This document shows, one piece after another, positions 40,898 through 50,802 of a DNA stretch of 64,000 nucleotides. Numbering within the stretch: the first letter of the stretch is position 1; each line of letters opens with the position of its first letter. The notes below the pieces were generated by a model, which was not told where the DNA came from, did no database searches, and worked only from the letters and a program-made list of their open reading frames with translations. The stretch comes from an uncultured Lachnospiraceae bacterium (lineage in GTDB: Bacteria > Bacillota > Clostridia > Lachnospirales > Lachnospiraceae), in NCBI GenBank assembly GCA_905197485.1, contig CAJJYZ010000002.1:28688-92687 (forward strand), read 5' to 3'. The translations under genes were made by a program, and so were the position numbers.

Positions 40898-42270
40898 GTT
40901 ACTTCTGTCCTCCTGTCTTCCTGTTCCAAATCTTCCGGTTCTAAAATCAGTTTGATTGCCCATATCGGGACGTCCACATCCTGATAATCTTCTTTCATAA
41001 ATACAAACGCCGTATCATAAAGCGGTCGTTTCGCCGGATAGATGCCATAACCGTCGGTAAAATAAATCAACCCCTTCAATCGGTGAAACGCTTTCTGTCT
41101 TATCAGTTCATTGACATGGCCAAACACCGGTCGAAAGTCTGTCCCTCCCTGACCTTTCACTTCAAAGGACTCCAGATATTTTTTCATCTCTTCTTCATTT
41201 GTCACGAGTACATCAGACCGAACCTTGTCGTCACACTGAATGATATGGACATGCACTTTTCGGAAAAAACTTTCCGATTCGGATAGTACACTATACGTCT
41301 CTTCCAGGAATTTCTTCACCAATTCTCCCTTACACGACATGGATGTGTCAATTGCAATGACAAAATCCTCCACTTTATAAACTTCTTTCGTCTCCTGTGG
41401 TTCAATCAACGGCATGTTGCCGTAATGTTCCATCCCGTAATGATAAAAGATATAGTCAAAGGTATCCATATCTACCTTCATCTCTTCCTTCAACACCGCA
41501 AATTTTCTCAAAAATTTTCGATAATCATATCTCTTACGGTTTTCTACCCGGATTTGTTCCAGCACTTCCCTCGCATGTTCCGCCGGTTCCTTTCCGAACG
41601 TCTCCATCTCCGTCTGCATTTTCTCCCGGTCTTCTTTCCACTGCCGTTCCCGCTCCATCGCCTGCTGCGGCGGCACGTCTTCATTCCAGAGTTTGTGGTT
41701 ATCTACGAAAAATTCTATCTCCCATTTTCGCAGTTCTTCCTCCTGACATTTCATCTCTAAAAGACTGAAATATACGTCTTTTGCCGTCAGCACTTTCCTG
41801 TCCTTTTTTAGTCTCTGATACAGATTTTTTCGCTCCGGAGATACATACGTGCGCACACTCCGGAAGGTCATGGAATCTATCATCGACTCCACGACAATAT
41901 CACAGGCAAGATTCCAGTATCTCATCATTTCCTCCGGAATCTTCGGAAGTTGAAAATGAAGAAACAGGCAATGGAATATCATATGTAAATACGTCCGGTT
42001 GACTTTCACCCGACTGTTACGAAACAACGCAATCACAAAGTCCACAGAAAAATAGACTGTATTCCCGTCCGCTCCTACCCCTTCCATCCCGGGAACCGGC
42101 ATGAAAGACATTCGGTGTAAAATCACATCAAAGAAACGCATCGAAAGATACAACTCTTCCTTCGCCGCCTTCCAGATTTCCATGCAAATCTCTATTTTTT
42201 CCAGTTCTTTCTGCTGTTGCTGCTGTATCGGATTCCATTCTCTCGCCATCATCCCACCTTCTTTCTTCAT
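40888..42270 (-). CDS. VWA-domain protein (DUF2201-like), MoxR partner
   Basis: A 460-residue protein. The N-terminal part (about 1-230) matches the DUF2201/metallopeptidase-like region (YLHMIFHCLFLHFQL, WNLACDIVVES). The C-terminal VWA-like domain has the MIDAS sequence IDTSMS near 307, GQGGTDFRPVF near 385 and YFTDGYGIYP near 412. The His in IFHCLFLH may bind metal. It pairs with the MoxR ATPase downstream, overlapping by 10 bases. A second start at ATG 42252 is possible. Confidence 0.85.
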   Translation of the reverse strand: MKKEGGMMAREWNPIQQQQQKELEKIEICMEIWKAAKEELYLSMRFFDVILHRMSFMPVPGMEGVGADGNTVYFSVDFVIALFRNSRVKVNRTYLHMIFHCLFLHFQLPKIPEEMMRYWNLACDIVVESMIDSMTFRSVRTYVSPERKNLYQRLKKDRKVLTAKDVYFSLLEMKCQEEELRKWEIEFFVDNHKLWNEDVPPQQAMERERQWKEDREKMQTEMETFGKEPAEHAREVLEQIRVENRKRYDYRKFLRKFAVLKEEMKVDMDTFDYIFYHYGMEHYGNMPLIEPQETKEVYKVEDFVIAIDTSMSCKGELVKKFLEETYSVLSESESFFRKVHVHIIQCDDKVRSDVLVTNEEEMKKYLESFEVKGQGGTDFRPVFGHVNELIRQKAFHRLKGLIYFTDGYGIYPAKRPLYDTAFVFMKEDYQDVDVPIWAIKLILEPEDLEQEDRRTEVTWT

Positions 42271-42300
42271 TGTCTCCGGCTTTTCCTTACTCTTGAATAT

Positions 42301-43221
42301 CTATAATTCGAATTTCTCTGCTTTTCGCACTTCCCTGAATCTTCTATGCTTCTCGTTCATCAGATAGCTGATAAGCTCCACCGACTGTATTTCTTCTGCC
42401 GCTTTCAACAGAATCTCCAACTCTTCTTTCGTGGAAACGACCTGTTCCGAAAGCAATGTTACATAGGACTTTCCATCTGCCAAACCTGCTGCAAAGCGCC
42501 CTGCCTCTTCCAAATGTTCTTTTAGGAAATGCAGATACATCTCTCTTGCACGTTCTCCCAGACCCATCGGGTATCGCAGTCGTCCAAATGCAATTCGAAG
42601 CGCCGTTTCTATCCGTTCATTTTCTTTTGCCCAGGGGAAGCGTCCATCATACAAATCAAACTGCAATCTTGTCTGCACGAAACAATTGCGATATAAAATC
42701 CCGCTTCCATGCGTATGTGTTTCCAAAATTCTGGCCGGCGTATTCTCCACCGCCTCCTCGAAAAATTCCGGAAATACCAATCTCGCTTCCCCTGTCTCCA
42801 CGCGATATCTCACATGCTGTTCCTCACGAAGTTCCATCAGAAGCTCCCGAAGACAAGACCTTTCCTTCTCTACTATCGTTATGTCCAAATATCTCACTCT
42901 GTGACATCCGGTAAATGCTCCGGCGCCAATATCCTTAATATTACTGTAAAATGCAATCTTTTCCAGATTCTCACAACCGTAAAAGGCATACCTTCCGATT
43001 CTTTGCAGCGTATCCGGCAGAAAAATCTCGGTCAGTTTCTCCCCGCATACGGCTTCCGGTTCTCTGTCCTCACTGTGCGCCGAGAATGCATAAGGAACAA
43101 TCTCTGTCACCGGCATTCCATCGATTTCGCTCGGAACGACAACACCTCCGCCGATTATAAAACAGCGGAGGATGTGTACCTGATTCTCTACAATTTCAAT
43201 TTTAAAATCTCTGTTCTTCAT
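42301..43221 (-). CDS. Leucine-rich repeat (BspA-type) protein
   Basis: A 306-residue protein without signal peptide. Residues about 35-125 hold BspA-type LRR_5 repeats: VPSEIDGMPVTEIVPYAF, KLTEIFLPDTLQRIGRYAFYGCENL, and IGAGAFTGCHRVRYL. The C-terminal 180 residues are helical and of unknown type. Since it has no export signal it is probably a cytoplasmic partner in the MoxR/VWA operon. It starts at ATG 43221, overlapping the QueA stop (TAATG). Confidence 0.85.
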   Translation of the reverse strand: MKNRDFKIEIVENQVHILRCFIIGGGVVVPSEIDGMPVTEIVPYAFSAHSEDREPEAVCGEKLTEIFLPDTLQRIGRYAFYGCENLEKIAFYSNIKDIGAGAFTGCHRVRYLDITIVEKERSCLRELLMELREEQHVRYRVETGEARLVFPEFFEEAVENTPARILETHTHGSGILYRNCFVQTRLQFDLYDGRFPWAKENERIETALRIAFGRLRYPMGLGERAREMYLHFLKEHLEEAGRFAAGLADGKSYVTLLSEQVVSTKEELEILLKAAEEIQSVELISYLMNEKHRRFREVRKAEKFEL

Positions 43222-44243
43222 TATTTTATAAACATCGCATCCCCGAAACTAAAGAAACGATATTTCTCCTCTACAGCTTCCCGATATGCATCCAGTACAT
43301 GTTCTCTTCCCGCCAGTGCAGACACGAGCATAATTAATGTAGACTCCGGCAGATGGAAGTTTGTAATCAAGCAATCCAAGATTTTAAATTCATATCCCGG
43401 ATAAATGAAAATATCCGTCCAGCCGCTCGTCGCCTTCAACTTTCCATTTTCGGCGGCAGACTCAATCGTACGACAGCTTGTCGTTCCAACACAGATGACA
43501 CGATGTCCGTTTTCTTTTGCCCGGTTAATTTTCTCCGCAGCTTCCTCTTCAATCTGGTAAAACTCCGAATGCATATGATGTTCCAGAATATTGTCTACCT
43601 TTACCGGACGGAACGTACCAAGTCCTACGTGCAATGTGACCCTTGCAATCTCCACGCCTTTCTCTTCTATCTGCTCTAATAATTCCGGTGTAAAATGAAG
43701 TCCGGCAGTCGGAGCTGCCGCGGAGCCTGTATGCTTCGCATAGACTGTCTGGTAACGGTTCTTGTCCTCCAGATGATGGGTAATGTATGGCGGAAGAGGC
43801 ATCTGTCCCAGTTCATCCAGCACCTCTTCAAAAATCCCATCATATTGGAACTGAATCAGACGGTTTCCCTCTTCTACGATATCCAGCACTTCTCCGACTA
43901 ACAGCCCGTCTCCGAAACTGATTTTCGTGCCCGGTTTCGCCTTTTTCCCAGGTTTTACAAGCGTCTCCCAGATGTCGTTTTCTCTTCTCTTTAACAGCAG
44001 GACTTCTATCTTCGCATCTGTGCCGACTTTCGCTCCAATGAGCCTTGCCGGAAGCACCTTCGTGTCATTGATGACAAGACAGTCCCCTTCTTCCAGATAA
44101 TTTACAATCTCTTTAAATACATGATGTTCTGTCTTCCCTGTCTCTTTATCCAATACGAGAAGCCTGGAACTGGAACGGTCCTCCAATGGGTCCTGTGCAA
44201 TCAATTCCTCCGGTAAATCAAAATAAAAATCTTCTTTTCTCAT
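43221..44243 (-). CDS. queA: S-adenosylmethionine:tRNA ribosyltransferase-isomerase
   Basis: A 340-residue QueA, which transfers and isomerises ribose from SAM to make epoxyqueuosine in tRNA. Family marks: FDLPEELIAQDPLEDRSSSRL at the N-terminus (in pieces), GDCLVINDTKVLPARL, APTAGLHFTPELL, VTLHVGLGTFRPV and NFHLPESTLIMLVSALAG. The full family length of about 340 is present. It is between the methyltransferase and LRR genes, in the same orientation, and is most likely part of that operon. Other queuosine genes are not in the window. Confidence 0.97.
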   Translation of the reverse strand: MRKEDFYFDLPEELIAQDPLEDRSSSRLLVLDKETGKTEHHVFKEIVNYLEEGDCLVINDTKVLPARLIGAKVGTDAKIEVLLLKRRENDIWETLVKPGKKAKPGTKISFGDGLLVGEVLDIVEEGNRLIQFQYDGIFEEVLDELGQMPLPPYITHHLEDKNRYQTVYAKHTGSAAAPTAGLHFTPELLEQIEEKGVEIARVTLHVGLGTFRPVKVDNILEHHMHSEFYQIEEEAAEKINRAKENGHRVICVGTTSCRTIESAAENGKLKATSGWTDIFIYPGYEFKILDCLITNFHLPESTLIMLVSALAGREHVLDAYREAVEEKYRFFSFGDAMFIK

Positions 44244-44259
44244 CTATTGTCAATCCTTC

Positions 44260-45000
44260 CTATAATTTTCTTGCTCGTATAATCAAAAAGTTTGGTTTCA
44301 GAAATTCTCTCCGAAGCCTTGGACATTTCTCCAAAGCAGATGATGTCGGTGAGCTTTCATGAAGTATCTCAATGTGAAATCCATGTGCCGCAAGCGTCGT
44401 CACAATCTGCCCCATTGTCCGATGGTACTTGATGACCTCATCTATAAACCAATGGGAGCCTCGAATCCCCGGCGTATTATAGTTTGCAAAAGAATACGAT
44501 ATCTCTCTTCCCTTCTCATCATAATTCCATCCGAGTTCCTTATTCAAAGACGCGGTCATAATCGGATGCTCCTGTGAAAATAACAGCACCCCATCCTTCT
44601 TTAACCTATCGGAAATATCCACAACTAACTTTTCGAAATCTTCTATATAATGAAAAACGAGAGAACTGTACACAATATCAAACTTCTCCCGAATCTCGTG
44701 CAATTTCTCCGCTTCAAGATGTACGTACTCTACTTCCCTGCAAGCGGATTCTTTCTTCGCTGCTTCCAGCGCTCTCATAGAACGGTCGATACCAAGTACC
44801 CGAAGCGCCCCCTCTTCCGCAAAATTCCTGCTGTTCTTACCGACGCCGCACCCGATATCCAGTATGTTCTTCCCTCTCACATCCGGCATATAGTCCCTCA
44901 TCGCCGGCTGTTCTAACAACTGACGATACTGCTTCTCAATCTCCCTTATCTTTTTGTACCCCTGAAAAAAGGTCTCATCATCATAACAATTCTTTTTCAT
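44260..45000 (-). CDS. Class I SAM-dependent methyltransferase
   Basis: Start at ATG 45000 (MKKNCYDDETFFQGYK); the frame extends to 45018. About 246 residues with the SAM-binding Gly motif ILDIGCGVGKNSRNFAEEG near 48, then GIDRSM, and FDIVYSSLVFHYIEDFEKL near 110. C-terminal segment FLKPNFLIIRARK is typical of the UbiE/TehB-like group. The substrate is unknown. It is the first gene before queA, 16 bases away. Confidence 0.85.
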   Translation of the reverse strand: MKKNCYDDETFFQGYKKIREIEKQYRQLLEQPAMRDYMPDVRGKNILDIGCGVGKNSRNFAEEGALRVLGIDRSMRALEAAKKESACREVEYVHLEAEKLHEIREKFDIVYSSLVFHYIEDFEKLVVDISDRLKKDGVLLFSQEHPIMTASLNKELGWNYDEKGREISYSFANYNTPGIRGSHWFIDEVIKYHRTMGQIVTTLAAHGFHIEILHESSPTSSALEKCPRLRREFLKPNFLIIRARKL

Positions 45001-45069
45001 CAATGACTCCTCCAACACAGATATCAGTATAACATCATTCTATGAAAATTTCATCTAAAAACTTACTGA

Positions 45070-45108
45070 AAAATAGCCGGAAATGTGTCGAACACTCCCG
45101 GCTATTTT
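45070..45108 (-). terminator. purL terminator
   Basis: AAAATAGCCGG and CCGGCTATTTT, a perfect 11-base-pair stem with a 17-base loop between purL and the methyltransferase; works on both strands. Confidence 0.85.
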
Positions 45109-45116
45109 GACTGATT

Positions 45117-48100
45117 TTATTTGAAATAATTTACACCAGATTCGAAAATCTTCAAATCCTGTTCTCCGTAGATATTGATTGCCACAGAATCACCGCGTCT
45201 TTCAGAATGTGCCATCTTACCGAGGACACGTCCGTCCGGACTTGTGATACCTTCGATTGCCATGTAGGAACCGTTTGGATTCCACTCTTCATTCATTGTG
45301 ATATTTCCATCCAGGTCGCAATACTGCGTCGCAACCTGTCCGTTTGCGAAGAGTTCTTTTAACACCTCGTCAGAAGCCACGAAACGTCCTTCACCATGAG
45401 ATGCAGGGTTTGTGTATACGCCTCCGAGTTCTGCCCCCTGTAACCAAGGTGATTTGTTTGTTACCACTTTCGTGTAAACCATCTTGGAAATATGACGTCC
45501 GATTGTATTGTACGTAAGAGTCGGGGAAGCTTCCGTCTGTCCGCAGATTTTTCCGTATGGGACAAGACCGAGCTTGATGAGTGTCTGGAATCCGTTGCAG
45601 ACACCGAGTACAAGGCCGTCTCTTTCATTCAGTAATTTTTCTACCGCCTCTTTTAACTTCGCATTCTGGAATGCAGTCGCGAAGAATTTTGCGGAACCGT
45701 CCGGCTCGTCTCCTGCACTGAATCCACCTGGGAACATAATCATCTGGCATTGTGCAATCGTCTTCTCGAACTCTGCCACAGAGTCTCGGATGTCGGCAGC
45801 ATCCAGGTTCTTGAACACTTTCACGATAGTATCTGCTCCCGCACGTTCGAATGCTTTCGCACTGTCGTACTCACAGTTTGTTCCCGGGAATACCGGAATA
45901 AATACCGTTGGTTTTGCCACTTTATTTTTACATACATAAATCTTGTCTGTATCAAACAATCTTTCCTCCACCTCTTCCGGTTTTGTTGCTCCCGATACGG
46001 ATGGGAATACTTTCTCAAGCGGAGCTTTCCATGTGTTCACCGCTTCGTCAAGCGCAATCGCCATATCACCGTATTCGATTGCCTGTTTCTCTGTCACTTC
46101 ACCGATGACTGTATAAGAAATCGCAAGTTCTGACACTCTCTCTGCCGGAACTTCAGCAATGATATCTCCGAACATCGGTGCAAATAAGTCTCTCTTATCC
46201 ACATCATGTTCTACCTTCACGCCCATACCGTTACCGAACGCCATCTTGCTGACTGCAGCGGCGATACCATGTCTGTCAAGGGCATAAGCGGATACGATAT
46301 TTCCATTCTGAATATCTTCTCTGAATTTGCCGTACTGTTCCATGACTTTTTCATATACTGGAAGGTCATAGTCATCTGTATCGATGTGAAGCCATACTAA
46401 TTTATTTCCTGCCGCCTTTAATTCCGGTGTGATGATGTCTTTCTGCACTGCCACATCTACCGCAAATGACACGAGTGTCGGCGGTACATCGATATCCTGG
46501 AATGTTCCGGACATACTGTCTTTTCCTCCGATAGACGGAAGTCCAAGACCTAACTGTACGTCATATGCGCCGAGAAGGGCTGCAAATGGCTGGCTCCATC
46601 TGGATGGTTCTTCTGTCATTCGACGGAAGTATTCCTGGAATGTCAGACGAATCTTGCGGTAATCTCCACCGTTTGCCACGATTTTCGCAACAGACTCTAA
46701 CACCGCATAAACCGCTCCATGATATGGGCTCCAGCTTGATAAATATGGGTCAAATCCATAACTCATCATCGTAACCGTATCGCATTTTCCTGTTAATACC
46801 GGAAGTTTAGCCACCATAGCCTGTGTCTCCGTCATCTGATATTTTCCACCATGCGGCATGAATACGGAGCCTGCTCCAATGGAACCGTCAAACATTTCCA
46901 CGAGGCCTTTCTGTGAGCATACGTTCAAATCAGACAATGTCTCTAACCATTTTGCTCTTACGTCTTCCACTTCTTCGCGCACGAAAATGCTGTCCGCTCT
47001 GCTTGGAATATCCACAGCCACGCTTGTCTCCTGATGCGCTCCGTTTGTGTCCAGGAATGCGCGGGAAATATTCACGATTTCCTTTCCTCTCCATACAAGG
47101 ACGAGTCTTGGGCTTTCTGTCACGACCGCAACTTCCACAGCCTCTAAGTTCTCCTCCTTCGCATATGCAAGGAACTGCGCTACATCTTTTGCATCTACGA
47201 CAACCGCCATACGCTCCTGAGACTCGGAAATCGCAATCTCTGTTCCGTCGAGTCCCGCGTATTTTTTCGGTACTTTATCCAAATCTACTCTTAAGCCATC
47301 CGCAAGCTCTCCGATTGCTACGGATACCCCGCCGGCGCCAAAGTCATTACATTTCTTAATTAATTTACTTACTTCTTCTCTTCTGAAGAGACGCTGAATC
47401 TTACGCTCTGTCGGTGGGTTTCCCTTCTGCACTTCTGCGCCGCATGTCTCAATCGATTCTTCTGTGTGCACTTTGGAAGAACCGGTTGCTCCACCGCATC
47501 CGTCACGTCCGGTACGTCCGCCGAGTAAGATGATGATATCTCCCGGGTCTGATGTCTCTCTAATGACAGCACGTCTCGGAGCCGCGCCTAATACTGCGCC
47601 GATTTCCATACGTTTTGCCACGTAATCCGGATGATAAATCTCTTTGACCGCTCCTGTCGCAAGACCAATCTGGTTTCCGTAAGAACTGTAGCCATGAGCC
47701 GCTCCTGTTACAAGTTTCTTCTGCGGAAGTTTTCCTTTTAATGTCTCATTGACCGATACGGTCGGGTCTGCTGCTCCTGTTACGCGCATTGCCTGATATA
47801 CATAAGTACGTCCTGACAGCGGGTCACGAATAGCGCCGCCGAGGCATGTAGCCGCTCCACCGAACGGTTCAATCTCTGTCGGGTGGTTGTGAGTCTCGTT
47901 TTTGAAATTCACAAGCCACTCTTCTTCCACTCCGTCTACTTCAACCGGAACCACGATACTGCACGCGTTAATCTCATCGGATTCTTCCTGGTCGTTTAGC
48001 TTTCCTTCGCGTTTTAATTTGCGCATTGCCATCAGAGCCAAATCCATCAGACAGATAAATTTATCTTCTCTGCCTTTGAAAATCTCGCTGTGGTCGCTTA

Positions 48101-48872
48101 AATATTTCTTATATGCATTGACGATTGGCTCTTTGTAATCCCCTTCGCCGAATGTAATGTCTTTTAACTCCGTAGAGAATGTTGTGTGACGACAATGGTC
48201 TGACCAATAGGTGTCGAGCACACGAATCTCTGTCATGGAAGGGTCTCTGTCCTCTTCCCCTTTGAAATAATTCTGAATATGAAGGAAATCCTTGAATGTC
48301 ATGGCAAGTCCTAAAGAATCATACAATTCTTTTAATTCTGCCTCCGGCATATCTTTGAATCCGTCAAAGATTTTCACATCTTCCGGCTCTTCAAATACAG
48401 TCACAAGCGTCTCCGGCTTTTCACTTCCCGTCTCTCTGGAATCTACCGGGTTGATACAGTGATTTTTCACTGCCGCAAACTCTTCCTCTGTAATATCTCC
48501 CTCGATAACATACGTCGTCGCTGTTTTGATAACCGGCTCCTCGTCTTCCTTGATAAACTGCACGCACTGTACGGCAGAATCTGCTCGCTGGTCAAACTGT
48601 CCCGGCAAATATTCTACAGAAAATACATGGCTTCCTTCTTTCATCTCAAATGTTTCATGATATAAAATGTCGACAGGCGGCTCGGCAAACACACCGTTAC
48701 ATGCTCTTTCAAAAGTTTCATCAGAAAGGTTCTCTACATCATAGCGAATGAGAACTCTGACATTTGTAATGGATTGAATCCCCAAATAACTTTCCACTTC
48801 ATGCAGCAAGTCCTTCGCCTGTACTGCAAATTCCGGTTTCTTTTCTACATATACGCGTTTTACACCACTCAT
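45117..48872 (-). CDS. purL: Phosphoribosylformylglycinamidine synthase, single chain
   Basis: A 1251-residue fused PurL-PurQ enzyme that converts FGAR, glutamine and ATP to FGAM in purine synthesis. N-terminal part and FGAM synthase core: DTYWSDHCRHTTF near 225, NFKNETHNHPTEIEPFGGAATC near 320, ETSDPGDIIILLGGRTGRDG near 445. The C-terminal class I glutamine amidotransferase has FPGTNCEYDSAKAF, PGGFSAGDEPDGSAKF and the Cys nucleophile in GVCNGFQ near 1090; the His is in NPASHGEGRF. Length is normal for the single-chain form found in some Clostridia. It has its own promoter and terminator. Confidence 0.97.
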   Translation of the reverse strand: MSGVKRVYVEKKPEFAVQAKDLLHEVESYLGIQSITNVRVLIRYDVENLSDETFERACNGVFAEPPVDILYHETFEMKEGSHVFSVEYLPGQFDQRADSAVQCVQFIKEDEEPVIKTATTYVIEGDITEEEFAAVKNHCINPVDSRETGSEKPETLVTVFEEPEDVKIFDGFKDMPEAELKELYDSLGLAMTFKDFLHIQNYFKGEEDRDPSMTEIRVLDTYWSDHCRHTTFSTELKDITFGEGDYKEPIVNAYKKYLSDHSEIFKGREDKFICLMDLALMAMRKLKREGKLNDQEESDEINACSIVVPVEVDGVEEEWLVNFKNETHNHPTEIEPFGGAATCLGGAIRDPLSGRTYVYQAMRVTGAADPTVSVNETLKGKLPQKKLVTGAAHGYSSYGNQIGLATGAVKEIYHPDYVAKRMEIGAVLGAAPRRAVIRETSDPGDIIILLGGRTGRDGCGGATGSSKVHTEESIETCGAEVQKGNPPTERKIQRLFRREEVSKLIKKCNDFGAGGVSVAIGELADGLRVDLDKVPKKYAGLDGTEIAISESQERMAVVVDAKDVAQFLAYAKEENLEAVEVAVVTESPRLVLVWRGKEIVNISRAFLDTNGAHQETSVAVDIPSRADSIFVREEVEDVRAKWLETLSDLNVCSQKGLVEMFDGSIGAGSVFMPHGGKYQMTETQAMVAKLPVLTGKCDTVTMMSYGFDPYLSSWSPYHGAVYAVLESVAKIVANGGDYRKIRLTFQEYFRRMTEEPSRWSQPFAALLGAYDVQLGLGLPSIGGKDSMSGTFQDIDVPPTLVSFAVDVAVQKDIITPELKAAGNKLVWLHIDTDDYDLPVYEKVMEQYGKFREDIQNGNIVSAYALDRHGIAAAVSKMAFGNGMGVKVEHDVDKRDLFAPMFGDIIAEVPAERVSELAISYTVIGEVTEKQAIEYGDMAIALDEAVNTWKAPLEKVFPSVSGATKPEEVEERLFDTDKIYVCKNKVAKPTVFIPVFPGTNCEYDSAKAFERAGADTIVKVFKNLDAADIRDSVAEFEKTIAQCQMIMFPGGFSAGDEPDGSAKFFATAFQNAKLKEAVEKLLNERDGLVLGVCNGFQTLIKLGLVPYGKICGQTEASPTLTYNTIGRHISKMVYTKVVTNKSPWLQGAELGGVYTNPASHGEGRFVASDEVLKELFANGQVATQYCDLDGNITMNEEWNPNGSYMAIEGITSPDGRVLGKMAHSERRGDSVAINIYGEQDLKIFESGVNYFK

Positions 48873-48940
48873 AGTTTCCTCCGTTTGAATCCATGTTCAT
48901 AAAATTATTGTTTACTGAATAGCATCTGTAATCTACATTC

Positions 48941-48970
48941 ATTATATCATATCCCTTATCATAAGGATAA
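48941..48970 (-). promoter_or_regulatory. purL promoter
   Basis: Minus strand TTATCC (48965-48970), 18 bases, TATAAT (48941-48946) with a TGA just before the -10 (extended -10). The leader of about 60 bases carries GGAGG and shows no purine riboswitch. Confidence 0.7.
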
Positions 48971-48997
48971 TTAATATATCTTAATTTATTCATAAGA

Positions 48998-49714
48998 CTA
49001 ACTTATGTCAAATAAGTCCCTGTCCTCTTCTTTTCTCTTCGCATTCCGGTATAATATCCACCCGAGCAGGAAGAATACTGCAAGGGCGATGCCTGCAAAA
49101 ACGGCAATCCTTACCGTAAAATCTGCAAACAACCCTTCCGGAAGCATTCGAATCATATAATCCTCCTCCGGGTTAAACATCCAAAGGTCATTGTCGAAAA
49201 AAATCTCATGGAAAATCACAAAACACTGATTGAAATTCTTTGTAATAAAATAGGCAAGCACGCCGCACAAAACTGTCAGACAGCCGACAAGCCCCATGTA
49301 CCACTTCGAAACCATTTTCTTCCAATCTGCTTTCCATAGAAGAAGCGCCCCCATGGAAACAACAAATATCCCAAGGGCAACCCACCGTATCACTAACGCC
49401 CGGCAAAAAATATCCTGGACTTCTTTCATATGGAAACGGTCCTGTTCATTGAAAAAGTCCTGATTCCTTCCCTCTACGGAAGTCTCGACCGACAATTCTT
49501 CCCTGTCTCCCCGGAGGTAAGCCATCATCTCCTCTGTCACATGCATGACATCGTCCATCTCCATATACAGCTCGTCCAAGACTTCATATTTCTCATATTC
49601 TTTCTGGTAATAACCAAAGTCCCAATAGATGGCTCCTTCTGCCGCTGTGATGCACAACACACATATCAACGATAAAGCTGCCAAAAACGCCAATCCTCTT
49701 TGTATCATCTTCAT
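48998..49714 (-). CDS. TIGR01906-type integral membrane protein
   Basis: Start at ATG 49714 (MKMIQRGLAFLAALSLICV), since the 23-residue upstream extension is charged and unlike the family. About 238 residues, five spans: an N-terminal one, then an outside domain (VLDELYMEMDDVMHVTEEMMAYLRGD), then four more. This matches TIGR01906, the Lit-like family of the low-GC Gram-positives; one member intramolecularly transacylates lipoproteins. Its C-terminus is 126 bases from the purL start. Confidence 0.85.
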   Translation of the reverse strand: MKMIQRGLAFLAALSLICVLCITAAEGAIYWDFGYYQKEYEKYEVLDELYMEMDDVMHVTEEMMAYLRGDREELSVETSVEGRNQDFFNEQDRFHMKEVQDIFCRALVIRWVALGIFVVSMGALLLWKADWKKMVSKWYMGLVGCLTVLCGVLAYFITKNFNQCFVIFHEIFFDNDLWMFNPEEDYMIRMLPEGLFADFTVRIAVFAGIALAVFFLLGWILYRNAKRKEEDRDLFDIS

Positions 49715-49810
49715 GTTCTTCTTTCTATCCTCCCACCGAAATATTTCAGATTCTTTTCTATTGATTTTATCAAAACTTTGCAAACTTGGATAGCAAAATC
49801 AGAAATCATC

Positions 49811-49839
49811 TTGTAAATTTTTCTATTACCACTTATAAT
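49811..49839 (+). promoter_or_regulatory. Promoter of the LysR gene
   Basis: TTGTAA (49811-49816), 17 bases, TATAAT (49834-49839), 28 bases before ATG 49868; AAGGAGG at 49853-49859. Confidence 0.75.
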
Positions 49840-49867
49840 ACTTATATATTTATAAGGAGGACTAATA

Positions 49868-50752
49868 ATGGACATCAATTATGAATTATATAAAGTTTTT
49901 TACTATGTAGCGACGACGCTCAGTTTTTCTGAGGCTTCCAAGCAGCTTTTCATCTCCCAGTCTGCGGTCAGTCAATCTATCAAGGCCTTGGAGAAAAAGC
50001 TGGAACAATCGCTCTTTATCCGAAGTACGAAGCGCGTGCAGCTTACCCCGGAAGGGGAAATTCTTTTGCGCCACGTGGAGCCGGCCATGAATCTTATCAA
50101 ACGCGGGGAAGCGCAGATTATTGATGCGGCATCCACCGGCGGGCAAATCCGAATTGGCGCGAGCGACACCATCTGCCGCTATTTTCTCGTACCTTATTTA
50201 AAACGTTTCCATCAGGAATTTCCGAACATTCATATTAAAGTAATGAACCAGACTTCCCTGCGCTGTGTAGACCTTCTGGAATCCGGTCAGGTGGATTTGA
50301 TTGTTACAAACTACCCGAATACAAGTCTCGGAAATGTGGCATCCATCAAGAAAATCGCCAATTTTCAGGATGTGTTCATCGCCAATCAGGAGTTCGCCGA
50401 ATTGAAAGACCGGAAACTTACTTATAAAGAATTATTGAATTATCCGATTCTGATGCTGGAACGTAAGAGTACAACAAGCGAATTTCTTCATAACCTGTTC
50501 CAACAGCAGCAACTGGACCTTGTCCCGGAAATCGAATTGAGCAGCAATGATTTGTTAATCGACCTTGCCAAAATCGGTCTTGGAATCGCTTTCATTCCGG
50601 ATTATTGCGTTCCAACAGACGGGGAACTCTTCGTCGTAAAGACAGAACACGAACTTCCAAAACGACAGCTTATCATCGCCCATAACGAACAGGTTCCGAC
50701 CTCGAAAGCAACGTTGGAATTTCTAAAATATTTTGACGAAATCGAAGAATAA
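49868..50752 (+). CDS. LysR-family transcriptional regulator
   Basis: A 294-residue LysR protein. N-terminal winged HTH: ATTLSFSEASKQLFISQSAVS, QSIKALEKKLEQSLFIRS, followed by the effector domain (GQIRIGASDTICRYFLVPY, SGQVDLIVTNYP, ELSSNDLLIDLAKIGLGIAF). It resembles CysL/cynR-type regulators of Clostridia. The neighbours are not obvious metabolic targets, so the regulon is unknown. Normal length. Confidence 0.94.
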   Translation: MDINYELYKVFYYVATTLSFSEASKQLFISQSAVSQSIKALEKKLEQSLFIRSTKRVQLTPEGEILLRHVEPAMNLIKRGEAQIIDAASTGGQIRIGASDTICRYFLVPYLKRFHQEFPNIHIKVMNQTSLRCVDLLESGQVDLIVTNYPNTSLGNVASIKKIANFQDVFIANQEFAELKDRKLTYKELLNYPILMLERKSTTSEFLHNLFQQQQLDLVPEIELSSNDLLIDLAKIGLGIAFIPDYCVPTDGELFVVKTEHELPKRQLIIAHNEQVPTSKATLEFLKYFDEIEE

Positions 50753-50802
50753 CACATCATTCGGAGGAGTCTGACATCCATGCACGCTCCTCCGAATAAA
50801 CG

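Noticed and set aside
46913..47359. Plus-strand frames opposite purL
   Set aside because: Shadows of the conserved purL frame; Pro/Leu/Arg-rich composition and no start signals.
48799..48993. Minus-strand 64-residue frame overlapping the purL start
   Set aside because: It overlaps the purL promoter and start in another frame, lacks a ribosome site and has Asn/Tyr/Cys-rich composition unlike a protein.
48873..48997. Purine riboswitch upstream of purL
   Set aside because: The leader is short and AT-rich, and lacks the conserved loops of the purine aptamer.
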